Below, piece by piece: positions 1-12,654 of a DNA stretch of 64,000 nucleotides. The translations under genes were made by a program, and so were the position numbers. The notes under the pieces were generated by a model. It had not been told where the DNA came from. It did not search any database and saw nothing but the letters and a program-made list of their open reading frames with translations. Every line of letters begins with the position of its first letter. Within the stretch, counting starts at the first letter, position 1. Source of the DNA: Simmondsia chinensis (lineage: Eukaryota; Streptophyta; Magnoliopsida; Caryophyllales; Simmondsiaceae); the NCBI GenBank assembly GCA_018398585.1, contig JAGTTD010000013.1:30459131-30523130 (forward strand), written 5' to 3'.

Positions 1-1022
1 CGTGTATTATTAACGTGTTTGTAAGTCGAAGAACTAATATTTAATGAAAAAGGTCACTCAGTTAATTAAATGTGTAACTCACGGATTACCCGTTTAATAA
101 TTGTGTTGGGCGAGAGTCGAGAATTTCTAACCCGTTCAAAAGCGGGTTGGATTCAAATTAACTCTATTTCTAAACCCCTCGCATAATACGAACACGAATA
201 TGACACAAAATGACAAATTTGTTGGCCCTAATCGTATTCTTATTTAGATATGCTTTATAATAAAAGATAAAGAGAATTATAATTAAAATTGGATAAAAAT
301 AGTTTAATTTTTTTAAAAACTAATACCCACTCTCGGTTATCCCCAAATTAAAAGGTAAAGAAAACTGAAAGCAGTAAGAATTTAAAACTATTTGACAAAT
401 GGCCCATTATTCTTTAAAAATATTTACCAAATAAGAATAAATAGTTACCCGATTATTAATCATATTTTGAATTTGATTTAATTGTTTAATTTGGGTTTTT
501 CTCTTACTGTTGTTTTTTTTAGGGGGGAAGAATTCATACTTTAAAAATAATTTTTTTCCCTATTTTTTTAGTTTTCTTAATTTTAGAAAGCAATTAAAAA
601 TATAAAACCAAAGAGCGAAAAGACATTTTTAAAACTTATTTTTAAAGGGTCTTTGCACATGTTAATGTGTATTAATTATATTATTTTTTTACATTTAATT
701 GATCAGATATAATTAGTAATAATAATAAATTTTATATTAGTCAATCAAATACTAAAATATAGTGCATTTAATATATTTCAATATTTATCCAATAGACACA
801 TGTTAGAAAATTTTATTTTTAAAAAATCATAAATTATAAACAAAATCGATATTAAATAGTTTTTTTTTTTTTTTTTTTTTTTTGTGCTAATTATTTAATC
901 TCTTTTGGCACGCTAACTAATCGATTGTTACATAAACGTCGCTTTCGCATGGAGCTGGTGAAAATGCGGGTCAAAAAATTAACTTGATAAAAAAATAATA
1001 ATAATAATAATAACTTGTAGGT
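1..1022. other. AT-rich intergenic stretch, no gene seen
   Basis: No coding exon or recognisable repeat is visible. It holds a long T run (about 861-883) and an (AAT)n microsatellite (about 993-1013). Confidence 0.6.
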
Positions 1023-1330
1023 GAAATGTTAGAGTATAAGACTAATCCTGGGTCTTTACCCATCTGCTTAAGCTTTTGGGAAAGATGGTTCCTTGACATG
1101 GTAGCAGAGCCTTGATGACCAAGAGGTCAGGAGTTCGAATCCCAACAACCCCCACTTACAATATTAAAATAATTAAGCACAAGGTATGAAGTGGGCTTTA
1201 CATAGTCCATGCTTCAAGCCCAAATGGGCATTTTCGTGAGAGGGTATGTTAGAGTATAAAACCAATCCTGAGCCTTCACCCATCAGCTTAAGCTTTTGGG
1301 AAAGATGGTTCATTGACATAAAAAATTGTT
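1023..1330 (+). repeat. tRNA-like / LTR-leader relic, partly duplicated
   Basis: The phrase atgttagagtata occurs at 1026 and again at 1246, so the unit is partly duplicated with a 220-bp offset. The first unit has a primer-binding-like tggtagcagagcc (near 1099) and a pol III B-box-like ggagttcgaatcc (1130-1142). Similar decayed copies lie near 9890-10020 and 51700-51830. It could be a SINE head or an LTR-retroelement leader; I cannot decide which. Confidence 0.5.
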
Positions 1331-1354
1331 AAGGTGTCCAAATGTGAGTACTGT

Positions 1355-1775
1355 TAGGGGTGTCAATGAGTTGAGTCGAGTCGATAACTCTCTTATTCAA
1401 ACTCGAGGTTAAGCCAAGCTCTTATCGAGCTTTCGAATCCTTTGTTCGAGCTCGGTATGTTAAGATTTTGTTGTGTTTGGAGCTCGGCACGTTAGGCTAA
1501 TCGATCCCATTCGAGCTCCTTATTCAGCAGCCGAGAGCTCATAACCAACCTGAACTTATTATCGAGTCGAGCCCTTAAAAAGCTCTTATCAAATTGTTTA
1601 CAAACATTAATGAGCTAAGAACCCTCTTGTTTGAAATCGGCTCATTAAATTTATCAAACTTCCTCGAACTCTGCTCTATAAGTTATCGAGCTCCAATAAC
1701 GATCACGAAAGAGCCATAATAGAATTCAAACCCAAGTAGTTCATTGAACGCTCGATTCGTTTAAACCCCTAAGTA
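1355..1775. repeat. gagctcg-type dispersed repeat
   Basis: The stretch is rich in gagctcg/ctcgagc words. Its ends mirror each other imperfectly (taggggtgtcaatgag at the left, tcgtttaaacccctaa at the right), as in a terminal-inverted-repeat element. The same word composition returns at 6.6, 12.1, 27.1, 27.8, 30.2, 32.1, 40.0 and 58.7 kb. Confidence 0.55.
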
Positions 1776-1799
1776 TAGTATAATTCAATTTTGAAGTTG

Positions 1800-1968
1800 T
1801 GACAGAAAAAAAATATCAATACATAAGTCTAGTGGGCTAGTCATACTTATATCCAATTGGTTTTAGAATAGAACCTCACTTGAACTTAAATCTAGATCTC
1901 ATGTATGTCAACTCCGAAAATTAGGCCTTAGGGCACTGTGGAAATTTAACAAAAATGAAATAAATTAA
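1800..1968. repeat. relic of the 'ttaggatggaacc' repeat
   Basis: Words such as gtgggctagtc, ttggttttagaatagaacc and atgtatgtcaactccg recur in diverged form at 4740-4935, 7445-7530, 38640-38830 and 43620-43745. It is a decayed repeat with no coding potential. Confidence 0.4.
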
Positions 1969-2253
1969 AGAGTAAATTACATATTAGTACCTTGAGGTTT
2001 AACGTATTAATTTTTTAGTGCACAAACTTTATGAAATGCTTTTTTAGCCTAGAATTTTACATGTATATAATAAATAGTCGAAATAATAGTGTAAAAAATG
2101 AAAACGAGGCCTATTTTGCATTCTTGTGCACCACTTTTTAGACTATTCTATTAAATACATGCAACTTTCTGTACTAAAAAATTATTTCATAAAGTTTGTG
2201 AATTAAAAAAACTAATACATCAAACCTCAGAGTACTAATATGTGATTTACTCT
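1969..2253. mobile_element. MITE with about 30-bp inverted ends and 7-bp TSD
   Basis: The element starts agagtaaattacatattagt and ends with its imperfect inverse (actaatatgtgatttactct). It is flanked on both sides by aaattaa (1962-1968 and 2254-2260), a 7-bp target-site duplication. At 285 bp with no ORF it is a non-autonomous DNA transposon. The superfamily is not determined. Confidence 0.75.
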
Positions 2254-2929
2254 AAATTAAACTAAATGTTAAATTAAATATTTTTTTAAATATTTGTAAG
2301 AAGATTGCAAGATTTTCTTTCAGATGGACAATCATAACACAATTAATGAAAATAATTATAAAATCAAATTCAGTTACATGATGTATACAAAAAATAATAA
2401 TTGAAAAAACAAGTTTTTATTATTAAATTTATTAGAATATAAAGGCCTTTTGATTCCCACGTTAATTGAATCCCTGTAGAAAATTATATTTTTAAATAAT
2501 TTAATTTTTGTGTCTAACTTTTTAAAAAGTAGGCACAAAGTTTTAGATTAAGTAAGTTATTTGTTGCATTTTGAAATAACTGTCAATGTCCTGGCAACTA
2601 AGCAAGAGGCCAGATCTAAACTTCTCGTAAATTCGTATTTTCTGCGCCTATTTTCCGAGAACCAAATAAGGCCAAAGTACTTTTGTGTTCCCCTTTTTTT
2701 TTTTTTAAAGAAAACATGGGAAATAAAGGCCAATAATGTGTCCTAATTATTGGATTTCAATTAAATATATTTTAAATAGGTAGTTTAAGTGCTATACTAG
2801 GCGACCTACCCCAATTAATCAAACTTATCAGTGCATGTTTGGCAATAATATAAAAATTAGTTTTATCCTGTATAGAAGAGCACATATAACTCTGACATCG
2901 CATCAGTTTAATTCTACTATATGCATTAA

Positions 2930-3470
2930 GGTTATTTACATTTTAGTATTCTGACATTTTTTGAAAATAATAAATAGGATCCTGAGCTTTTTGAATTATT
3001 AAAAAGGCCCCTAAGTTTTTATCGTATCAATAGAAAAGCCCCTCTCAAGCGTGATGACATCATTTTTTATCGATAGAGTTGACGTGGCAATTGCTTTTTA
3101 TTAGTGCTACAATAAAATGACCTAAAGTACGCTTCAATGCCTTTTTTAGTACTTTATAAGCACAAAATTCGAGATAGTGAGTTATATAGAAGCTATCTAT
3201 TTTCGCTTAATTTGTTTTAAGATATAGTTATTAAAGGGTATTTTTGTCATTTTACTATTGTATTAATAAAAATACAGCTGTTACATTAACTCTGTCAGCT
3301 AAAAATGACATTGTCAAGTTAGAAAGAAGACTTTTTATTAATGCAACAAAAACTCAGGGGCCTTTTTATTAATATGACAAAAAATAAGGGACTTTTTTAA
3401 TAATTCAAAAAAGTCAGGGTCCTTTTTATTGTTTTTAAAAACGTCAAGGTACTTAAATGTAAATAACCCT
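2930..3470. mobile_element. Long-palindrome MITE, copy 1
   Basis: The left arm (gttatttacattttagta...) and right arm (...acttaaatgtaaataaccct) are inverted versions of each other over most of the ~540 bp, so the strand could fold into one long hairpin. Related copies are at 3918-4414, 13075-13590 and 51125-51540. Internal words such as aaaggcccctaagtttttat are shared. No ORF is present. Confidence 0.75.
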
Positions 3471-3917
3471 ATTCATTATCTATGTTTTATTTCTTACGTT
3501 GCGTTTTAAAAGTTACTATATTTATCTCTATTTTTTTTTTCTCTCCGATCATATTTTAAATCCAAAAACACAATTAGGATGTAAAACGTCAAACATATTG
3601 AAATTTATTGGAATGTAGAATGTCTTTTTTTAAATTGCATGATTCGAGAATTAGTGTGTTTTGGGAAAAGATAAACTTGACCATAATATATGTAATAAAG
3701 ATATAACTTTATTAAAATTACTTTATCATTAATTACCTTTTAGAATTAATATTTTTAAATTATGATATGAGTAAGGATCAACGGATCATACTTCGTACAT
3801 TATTAAGATAATGTTATTATTATGGCAAAATTTTTATTGTCAAATTTTTCAAAGCAATTTTGCGTCTCTCATTATTTTTAAGTCTTATCATTGCTCTTTT
3901 TGTCTTGATAATAATAA

Positions 3918-4414
3918 GGGTTATTTATATTTTAGTATCCTAATATTTTTGCAAATAATAAAAGGACTCTAATCTTTTTGAAATTATTAAAAATGCCCCT
4001 AAGTTTTTATTGCATTAATAAAAAGGCCCATCTCCGATGTGATGATGCAATTTTTAGTCGACAGAGCTGATGTGACAGCTCCGTTTTAATTAATGCTACA
4101 ATAAAATGACAAAACTATCCTTTAATAACTATATTTTGAAACAAATTAAGCGAAAACAGATAGTTTCTATATAATATAAAATCTCAAATTTTGTACTTAT
4201 AAAATTAGATAAAGAGTGTTGCAATATACTTCAGGTTATTTTATTGTAGCATTAATAAAAAATCAATTGTCATATCACCTCTATCAATAAAAAATAACGT
4301 CATCACACTTTTATTAATACGATAAAAATTTATGAGCCTTTTTAATAATTCTAAAAGATCAGGATTATTTTTCTTATTAATAAAAATATTAAAATACTAA
4401 AATATAAATAACTC
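3918..4414. mobile_element. Long-palindrome MITE, copy 2
   Basis: Same family as 2930-3470: starts ggttatttatattttagtat and ends with the inverse atactaaaatataaataact. The centre carries the same block (cgaaaacagatagttt) as the 13.1-kb copy. Confidence 0.72.
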
Positions 4415-4544
4415 TAATAACAACTCCGTAATTATAATAAGTTGTGGGTATAAGAAAATCAAAAAAGTAGGTGAATCTTTTGACCCTATTGGTCCTACTC
4501 ACTTTAATTTTTTTTTCCACGTTAGGGCCCTCAGGTAGCTATTG

Positions 4545-4740
4545 TTGCATTTTAAGCACCATTTTTTTTTAATAATTGGAGTACAGACCCTAAAATATAC
4601 AAAAATGCAGAACAAGACCCGATAGCTAATAACAAATCAAAATAGAATCCACCATGTACATGAAACAGAACTACCCGAAAACAACAAATGGCAACCAAAA
4701 GGACACTACAGCAAGAAATAAACAAAAAAAGCATTAACTG
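4545..4740 (-). mobile_element. Possible LINE 3'-end fragment
   Basis: Read on the minus strand, a purine-poor, T/G-rich 3' region ends near ...ctccaattatt followed by A-rich sequence. This resembles the recurring 3' end ctaattatc-An found at 39050-39450, 61730-61985 and 62010-62195. The match is weak here, and the encoded hydrophobic ORF is a by-product of base composition. Confidence 0.3.
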
Positions 4741-6590
4741 TTAAGAACTCCACGTGTGAGACAAATGTGAATTCCACGTAAGAGTTGTAGTTAAGAAGAG
4801 ACCAGCATATAAGCCTTGTGGGTTACTCCACCTAATGCCAGTTGGTTTTTTGGGATGGAAACCTACTTGTGCCTACATATAAATCGCATATGTGCTAACT
4901 ATATAGGTCGGGTCTAAAGGCCTTAAAAAGAGTATACTGCCGCATTCCAAACTCTAAAGGCAAAACGCCTAATCAGAGACTAGTACAACTCTTATTTGAG
5001 GCACTACATTCCTTCTACAATTATTGGAGGCCAATGTTGTCGGGGCAAAATTGCTATCACCGGAGCTATTTAGTGGAATCTTACGGTTATAATTTACTGT
5101 AAATATATTATTTCTCTGGTAGTAATACTTACTATCCCGATAATACGAACCTATTTATTTAAGTGTGGTTATTGATCGCACAAAAAGCATAATATTATTT
5201 AAAATGTTTTACTGTAATATAGTAAGGGTAATGTTATTATTAAAGCAAAATTATTATTATTAGAGCAATATTGTTATTTTGAAGATAATCTTATAGTTCT
5301 TATTTTTTATAAGTTATATTATTACTTTAATAATAATAATTTTTATCATGATAATAATATCTTGATTAAAAAAGTAACATTATGGGGTGTGGGTGGGAGT
5401 AAATGCACTTGTTGCCGACATTGTGTCATTGGAGTGGGTCCATTATGCATCTACTTTGAATCATTTATATGCTTAATTTCATCACCTATAAAGTAGAATA
5501 TGGTTATATCGATAAATTTTATCAATTAAGTATCTTTTTTGTAAATCTTACAAATATGTTTGACTAATATCGATTGACATTAGATGGATTAATCGCCAAA
5601 TAGATAATTGCGTCGTTTTGACTCTTGATATACAAGATTACATTTTTATGACCTTAAAATTAGAGTGTTTATTATAAAAATTTCAAGCCTTGAAATATAT
5701 AATATTTAATTTTAACGAGCACCCTCGTCCTTCCCCTCCAAATTTGGGGTTAGTGTCAAATGCCGTAAAACTTTTCAAATCATGTCAATTTTTTCTTCAG
5801 AAAAAGGTGTTTGCATGTTCATTGAACGAAAGAATGATCGATCACACAGAAAAGCACAAAAAAGTGAGCAGCTATTAACTTCAAGCAACCGCTTAGGACC
5901 TAAAGTTTAGAATTGTGTTTTTAATATCTCAATTGTTAATACTATTAAGTTTTATGATTACAATTTTTATAATTTATTGTATTAATATTATATTAGTAAA
6001 ATAAATTTTATTATATATGAAGAACGGCATTTCAAATATTCGTTTACGGCCCCAAAAATATCAGAACCAATCTCATCAAAAATTTAGCCGTGAAATGCTC
6101 CTAAGAATAAGGGAAATTAAAGAAGAAACTAAAAAGGAGTACAAATACAAGACAGACAAGATAAAGAGTCATCAAAAGCAACCAAAGAATCTTTAAGCAA
6201 TAAAAAAAAGTGGAGTTACTGACGATACTTTCGATAGACTCTTTTAAGAACGTGAGAGATAGGAGGGTGAATTTTGAGTCGTATAGTGTCTATTAAATAT
6301 GACATAAAGTACTTAATCCGGTAAAATATTTTCCACCTGAGGTTGGAATCCTCTTTCAAACCGCCCTCGAGATGAAATCTACGTGGGGATGACGGAAGGG
6401 TGAATGCTTTGTGAACTTGAGAAGTTTCTTCTCGTACTTCATATGCACTCAAAAAACAAAAAAAATGTTAAAGTTAAAATCCGTGTGGAAATCACGTATA
6501 TTTTGTAGATAGCTAAGAATTTAATTTAAAGTGATTGATTGGAAAAGTTTTGGAATTTTGGATGTGATTTTCTGAAGTTCAAAAAATACA
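4741..6590. other. Intergenic, repeat relics, no gene seen
   Basis: 4740-4935 holds a copy of the ttaggatggaacc relic. The remainder is AT-rich, with aataataa words and no exon-like block. A minus-strand 78-codon ORF at 6216-6452 matches nothing I recognise and has no gene context. Confidence 0.45.
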
Positions 6591-6594
6591 GTAC

Positions 6595-6930
6595 TAAAGC
6601 TCGAAAGGCTAGGCTCGTTTTAAGCTCAAGCTGAGCCGAGACAGCTTGTTTAGTTTATCGAGCTGAGCCCAAACCTAATGAAGCTCAAGCACGTAGACTC
6701 ACGAGCCTAAATGAGCCTAAGCATGTCCAATGAAACCAAATTTGAGCCCAAATAAGCAGAGTCCAAGCTTAAATGAGCCAAAACGAGCCTATATTGAACT
6801 TAAATGAGCAGAAATATTGCAAGGTTAATTCAAAGCTTACCGAGTTTAGATTGAGCTGAGCCAAGTTCGAGCTTTTCACAAGCCAAGCTTGGCAGACACA
6901 GGCTCTGCTCGGCTCAAATACACCCCTAAC
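6595..6930. repeat. gagctcg-type dispersed repeat
   Basis: Repeated gagcc/aagctcgag words end in ggctcaaatacacccctaac, matching the end seen at 32.4 kb. Non-coding. Confidence 0.5.
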
Positions 6931-7150
6931 TCTAATCTTATATACAGCCAAATGAGTGGTCTAATCTCACCCTCTCATAAGAATTATGCCATATATGTTC
7001 CCAATTACAAGTTTGCCTCCGCACCCATGGGTCGAAAATTTAAATTTACAAACCTTTTTTTTATCGAATCTTTGTTATTAGTTTCTCACTAGACCAACGC
7101 CTCTTGTTACAGTGTACACTGGTTATTGAATAATACTATGGTGTGTGTAG

Positions 7151-9672
7151 GATGAGAGAGAATACCCCATCCTTCCTCCCTTGCCGTCCTACGGCAAAGG
7201 TCGAGATGCTCCCGCTGGTCGCTATACTAGCCTCATCTTCGGGTCCAACCTCACCGATGTCGTCATTACAGGTAAATTTGATAAGGATTTTGTATGTGAC
7301 TAAAATTCTACACGTCTGTCTTTACCCATGATGCGCTTCTAAATTAGCTTAGGGGTTTCAATCTTGTATTGGAGGACATCTCTTATATGCTATTGAGGAT
7401 CTTGTCCGCTTAATTATTGTTTCAAAAACAGAGAGATATCACTTTGTAAGCACGGGGGCTAATCTACCTAATGCGAATTAGTTTTAAAATGGAATCCCTT
7501 ATATGTGGATCTTATGTATGCCAAATCTGTGAGTCGAACCCATTCAACATAAAAGCATTGGAAAATGCTTTACGACGTTCAATTTTGAGTATTCGGTTGA
7601 ATATTCACTGGGTCGGTGATGATGTCGACGATGATGATCAGGAGCGAATGGGACGATCGATGGGCAAGGAGCATCGTGGTGGAACAAGTACAAGAAGAAC
7701 GAGTTGAAAGAGACGCGTCCGTACTTAATAGAGTTGATGTACTCGAACGGGCTTCAAATCTCCAACCTCACTTTATTGAACTCTCCCAATTGGAATGTTC
7801 ACCCTATTTATTCCAGGTCTTCCCCGAGTTCCTTTTTTTCCCATACGTTGTGTATTTAATATTTATTGAAGGAAATTTATCACTTAAATATCACGAGATT
7901 TAAATATTTATCATCAGCATATTTTAATATTTTAATAAATATAATGAGTTATTTTAAGGTTTAAAAATTATATCACTTAAATATGTTAAAAGTTTAAAAA
8001 TTTTTGTTTTAACCTCCTTATGTACATTTTTTTTTATTGGGCTTAATTGTGTATTGCTTTTGTTTTAGGGCTATTTACACTAAAGGTCCTTGTACTTTTC
8101 TCATTCTGTCAGTTTAGTCTTTGTACTTTTAATTATGTTAGTTTAGTCCTTATATTATTTGTATTGTATCAATTTAGTCTTTTAACCAACATGATTTTTA
8201 ATGCACAATCACATTAGATGCAAGTAGTCCACTACATATCCACCTATTTGACTAAATTTAACCCAATTTATGGTCGAACCATTAAAACTTTTATTAGCAA
8301 TTTAATATAAATTTTACTATAAGGACCAAATTTACAAACATCAATTGTAAAGGGACTAAATTGACACAATTAAAAGTATAAGTTCTAAATTAAGTACATG
8401 GAGCTTTAGCATAAGTAACACATTGTTTTGTTAAAAATTATTTTTTTGGACAATTTTATTAAAATAAATTGCTTAACTATTTTTTTGTAACATTAATTCA
8501 TTGTTGCAACAGATCTAATAATAATTTTGTTCTGATAATAACATTATTCTTGTTGTAACTGCTGGCAGGGATGTAATTATTCAAGGTCTAACCATTCTTG
8601 CTCCAACCCGCTCTCCCAACACCGACGGGATCGATCCAGGTTAGCTTCCCCTGTTTTTTTTCTTTTCACATCAATTATCTCTGTACTTTATTTATTGTAT
8701 AATTTTAATTTTTTTACTTTTATTTATAACAATTTACTCACTGTAAAATTTACACGGCATCGGTTCTAGAAAGAAATTAAAGTTAAGTTAATGACGTAAT
8801 TTTTAATTAATGAGTCCCGCCAGTGACCGAATATGCCATCCCTTGATCGAATTTACGCCACACGTCATGCAACTATTAATTCATAGCTAACTTAACGTCA
8901 ATTTTACGAAACAACTAAATTGACACAACTAAAAGTAAAAGAATCGAATTGATATATACTAAAGCATTTGCATGCAGATTCATGCACGAACGTTCGCATA
9001 GAAGACAACTACATCGTCTCCGGCGACGATTGCATCTCCGTCAAGAGCGGGTGGGACGAGTATGGCATTCGCTTCGGCATGCCCTCTATGCACGTGTCCA
9101 TCCGCCGCCTCACATGCATCTCTCCCACCAGCGCCGCCATCGCCCTCGGTAGCGAAATGTCCGGCGGTATCAGTGACGTCCGTGCCGAGGACATCACAGC
9201 TGTCAATACTGAGTCTGGCGTCCGCGTCAAAACTGCCCCGGGTCGCGGGGCCTACGTAAGGGACATTTTCGTCCGTAAGATGACCATGAAGACCATGAAA
9301 TATGCGTTCTGGATGACGGGTTACTACCATTCTGAACATGTCCACCCAGACCCGAACTTCGACCCCAGGGCTCTGCCTGTGGTCGAGGGGATCAATTACC
9401 GGGACATTGTGGCGGATGATGTTATGATGACTGCAAATCTCGAGGGGATAAGCAAAGATGCGTTTAGAGGGATCTGCATGTCGAATGTGACTATTGGATT
9501 GGCCCTGAAACCAAAGGACTTGCAGTGGAACTGCACCAATGTTCAGGGCGTGACGAGCAAGGTTAGCCCTCGAGCATGTGGCTCGTTAAGGGACAGCAAC
9601 ATTGTTGAATGTCCTTATCCCGTAGCGAGGTTGCCTATTGAAGATGTTCAACTAAGGGTTTGCTCGGCTTAA
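7151..9672 (+). CDS. Polygalacturonase-like protein (GH28), 5' exon not found
   Basis: Exons 7151-7271, 7642-7816, 8569-8639 and 8978-9672 join in frame with GT-AG introns, giving 353 codons and a TAA stop. The product is a pectin-degrading glycoside hydrolase family 28 protein of the plant cell-wall type. Visible landmarks: LPSYGKGRDAPAGRY, GTIDGQGASWW, SPNTDGID, GDDC (about residues 138-141), LGSEMSGG and GVRVKT (203-208). The canonical GHG motif is replaced by a serine/alanine segment (SPTSAAIALG), which I recall for this plant clade. Family members run about 440-470 residues and begin with a signal peptide in a first exon. No such exon is visible in 1-7150, so either intron 1 exceeds 7 kb or the gene is a 5'-truncated pseudogene. 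The exons present carry no frameshift or stop. Two MITEs sit in the introns. Confidence 0.85.
8070..8425. mobile_element. 'gtcaatttagtcc' MITE in a polygalacturonase intron
   Basis: The left arm has aaggtccttgtacttt and tcagtttagtct; the right arm has the inverse, aaattgacacaattaaaagt. It lies between exons 7642-7816 and 8569-8639. The same family is at 10990-11372, 37125-37730 and 62355-62745, with a relic at 8680-8960. Confidence 0.65.
8680..8960. mobile_element. Decayed 'gtcaatttagtcc' MITE in the next intron
   Basis: It ends aaattgacacaactaaaagta, and the left side (ctctgtactttatttattgt) mirrors it loosely. It occupies most of the intron before exon 8978-9672. Confidence 0.45.
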
Positions 9673-10989
9673 TAATTTATCTTTTTACATAGATCGAGCA
9701 ATACTTAATATTTAACTTTCCGAGAAAGAAAAAAACATGTATCGGGAGTTATAGTGACAAACGTGTGACAATATGTAATAATACTACTACTCGTATGTAT
9801 GGACGTGGTATCTGTACTCCAGAACGACTTTGAAATAGTAAGGTGAAGTTCTTTTTAGACTACACTGTCATGCGTCTTTCGCTTGGCTATTGCCAGAGTA
9901 TAAAATTTTTTCTAGGTTTTCACCCATCAATTTAAATTCTCGGGACAATTGATTCCTTGATGACCCATTAGAGCCTTATCAACTAAAAAGTTGCAAGTTC
10001 AAATATCAAATCATATTTTAATATCAATATAATTTTAGCATAAGGTTAGGTGTCATAAACCTTGGGCCTTGCAGTATTAAAATGTTGACCCATTTCCGCC
10101 TTGTGGGCTCCAAGAATGCCTCAAGGAGTGGTTGGGATGGGCTGGGCCTAAGCCCTGCATGAGTACTTGGGCTAATTCGTTGGGCTGGCCCACTAAAGGC
10201 ACATATATGCTTATGTGCAATAATGTACTTTCTAGTCAAAAATATAACTTAATTTTTATTTCTCCAAAACTAGAAAAATAATTAATTATAAAGCTATATT
10301 TATAAATTAAAAAAAAAAAAAAAAGCTAACTTCCATAGGATAATCAAAGAGATTAATATAAAATAAACTAAGAAACTACTTCTCTAAATAAAAAGAACTA
10401 ACAGTAACTAAAATATCTAAAAATCAAATAAAATATCAAATCTTTTATAATTAATGATCCTCTTTTTTTGTGTTGCACCAAATTCGCATTTGTTTAAAAT
10501 ACAGTTAACTGGTTTAAATTTTGTTCGTTATTTTGGGATGATTACAAATCATGATTTTGTCCATTTTGGATAAAAATACTAAAATACTACATATATATTA
10601 TCTTTTTTTACAAAAAAAAAAAAAAAAATCTATTTTTAGTAGGTTCAATTGTTAGTTCAAATATTCCATTTTGATTCATTATAGTTGTTCCAAATTTGAA
10701 TCTCACTTGCTTTAGTTTTTTACTACACAATAATTCTATTAATTTATTTTTTTCCTAATAAATTAGGTATTCTTCAAAATTCAGATAATAAATAAAATTC
10801 TATCAGGCAACAAACAAGTCAAACAAAAATTGAACAGTCACGACTTTCTTGTCGACACATCAATTTCTTATCGATGAAAAATTGGTACTCAAGTCATAGG
10901 CATAAAATTATCTTTTGTACCTGATGTGTAACATTCTTTACTGACTTGTGCTAACATATTAATGAGTGATCTAATATCTGGGTAAAATT
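9673..10989. other. Intergenic, repeat relics
   Basis: 9890-10020 is a decayed copy of the 1023-1330 repeat (agagtataaa, cacccatcaatttaaa, gttgcaagttcaaatatc). The rest is AT-rich with A-runs near 10308-10324 and 10611-10628. No gene is seen. Confidence 0.45.
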
Positions 10990-11372
10990 TAATTTATGGG
11001 TTATTTATGTCAGTAGTCCTTCTACTTATTGTGTCAATTTAGTCCAACACCTTTGAATGGGGCCAATATAATCCATGTACAATTGTGATTATCTCAATCA
11101 AGTCTAGTATAAGAAATTAACATTAGTTTTTAATTGAAGTCGTAATGTCAATTTGCATTTCAAGGCATGTTCACTGTATATGAACGATGTCGGTGACCCA
11201 AAACCTCTTAATGTGAAAAGTATATCCAAGTGTTGATTAATGTTACGATTTCAATCAGAAAATAATGTTAATTTTAACCCCAGACTTAATTGAAAATTTT
11301 TAGCTGTACAAGGACAAAATTGACCCAATTAAAATTAGAGGCCGAATTGACACTAGTGGCGTAAATTATAAC
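10990..11372. mobile_element. 'gtcaatttagtcc' MITE
   Basis: The left end gggttatttatgtcagtagtc with tgtcaatttagtcc is mirrored by aaattgacccaatta and taaattataacccc at the right. No ORF is present. Confidence 0.6.
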
Positions 11373-11639
11373 CCCTAATTTATTCGTAAAAAATTATTGT
11401 AAGTAATTAGTTATTATTGAAAGCTTTTATTACTAAGAAATTTATCGACTATCTTTCATGTATCATTCTGAAGTTATTTACGATTTCTATGAATTTTTCT
11501 ACGTGGTTAAGGTTAATTGGTATTAACCGAAGCGAATTGCCGACTTACCAAAAAGTAGTTAATCAATCTATTCGATAACATTTATTGTTTGAATATTTGA
11601 GCATCTTAATTACAATTAACCAAACTGAAATATTTTTCT

Positions 11640-11905
11640 ATTTGGTTAACCAAACTGTGAATAAGCCCAATAATTACTAGAGGTGGCTAGTGGGCCGAAC
11701 CCAGCCCGTCCTTCACCCGGGCCGGGCTCCGCCCCCACCCCCATCCCCCCCCCCCCCCCCCAAAAAAAAAAAAAAAGGGAGGCCAGAGCCCGCGCCCCGT
11801 GGGGGTAGAAACCCCACAAAATTAAGGTGAAAAACATGAGAGTGTGAGGATTTAAACCTCGGACCTCTTGCATGTTAAGCCAAGCCCCCACCATATGAGC
11901 TACAA
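11640..11905 (-). mobile_element. tRNA-like SINE or head, with C/A homopolymers
   Basis: On the minus strand gtagctcatatggtgggg (A-box-like) is followed by gaggtccgaggtttaaatcc (B-box-like). This spacing fits a tRNA-derived pol III promoter. The 3' part contains a C-run followed by an A-run on the plus strand (about 11747-11777). It does not fold into a clear tRNA by eye, so I call it SINE-like. Confidence 0.5.
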
Positions 11906-12044
11906 CTTTTTCATAATATATTAGGGTAAAAAAATATTAAATTATATATATCTCAAAAAAAGCGGGAGTGACCGTCCTGGCCTTATATAGCTTGTTTATA
12001 AAAAATATTTTGAGATATATATATTTATAAAAAATATTAAATTA

Positions 12045-12270
12045 AATACAGGCTCGAGGTACGACTCATTCGCATTAAGCTCATCTCTGGCTTTCATTGA
12101 AGCTCGCCGAGTTCAAAAAGTTCAAGCTTGAGCTCGACTTGTCAAAAGCTCGGGCTCGACTCGTCTCGATCTAAGCTCATCTACTTTTAAATTAAGGTTG
12201 CAATATTTTGGCTCATTTAAGCTCAATTTAGGCTCGTTTAGGCTCATTTAAACTCGGGCTTGATGTTTCA
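12045..12270. repeat. gagctcg-type dispersed repeat
   Basis: Repeated aagctcg, gctcgactc and ggctcatttaagctc words. Non-coding. Confidence 0.5.
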
Positions 12271-12654
12271 ATTAAAATTTTAATCACTTTTTATTCTTTA
12301 ATTTAAAAAATATACAGTTCAGAGCATACTAAATCTAAATCCCCCTTGCATAAATTATATTATCTAATTTGAAAAAAATAATAGCCTCCTAAATTATAAT
12401 ATTATACACAACTCACTCTTTACGAATTTAAATTAAAAAATAGTAATATAAACTGTATTACTATACACAAATCACTCTTTTTAATCAAATTTAATGTTAA
12501 ATTATATATAATTCATTTCTTATTATGTAATTTAGAAATAATAGCCTCTTAAATTTTGATATTAGACAACTTTTTATCCTTTCACATTCAATTTAAAAAT
12601 TAACTCTTGAAATTATGTTATTAATTAAACTTAAATTATCTCTATACATCAAAC

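Noticed and set aside
1099..1142. tRNA gene
   Set aside because: Primer-site and B-box-like words are present, but no cloverleaf could be paired and the unit is a repeat.
7616..7903. 95-codon plus-strand ORF
   Set aside because: Out-of-frame reading of the polygalacturonase exon at 7642-7816.
8980..9345. 121-codon minus-strand ORF
   Set aside because: Antisense shadow of polygalacturonase exon 8978-9672.
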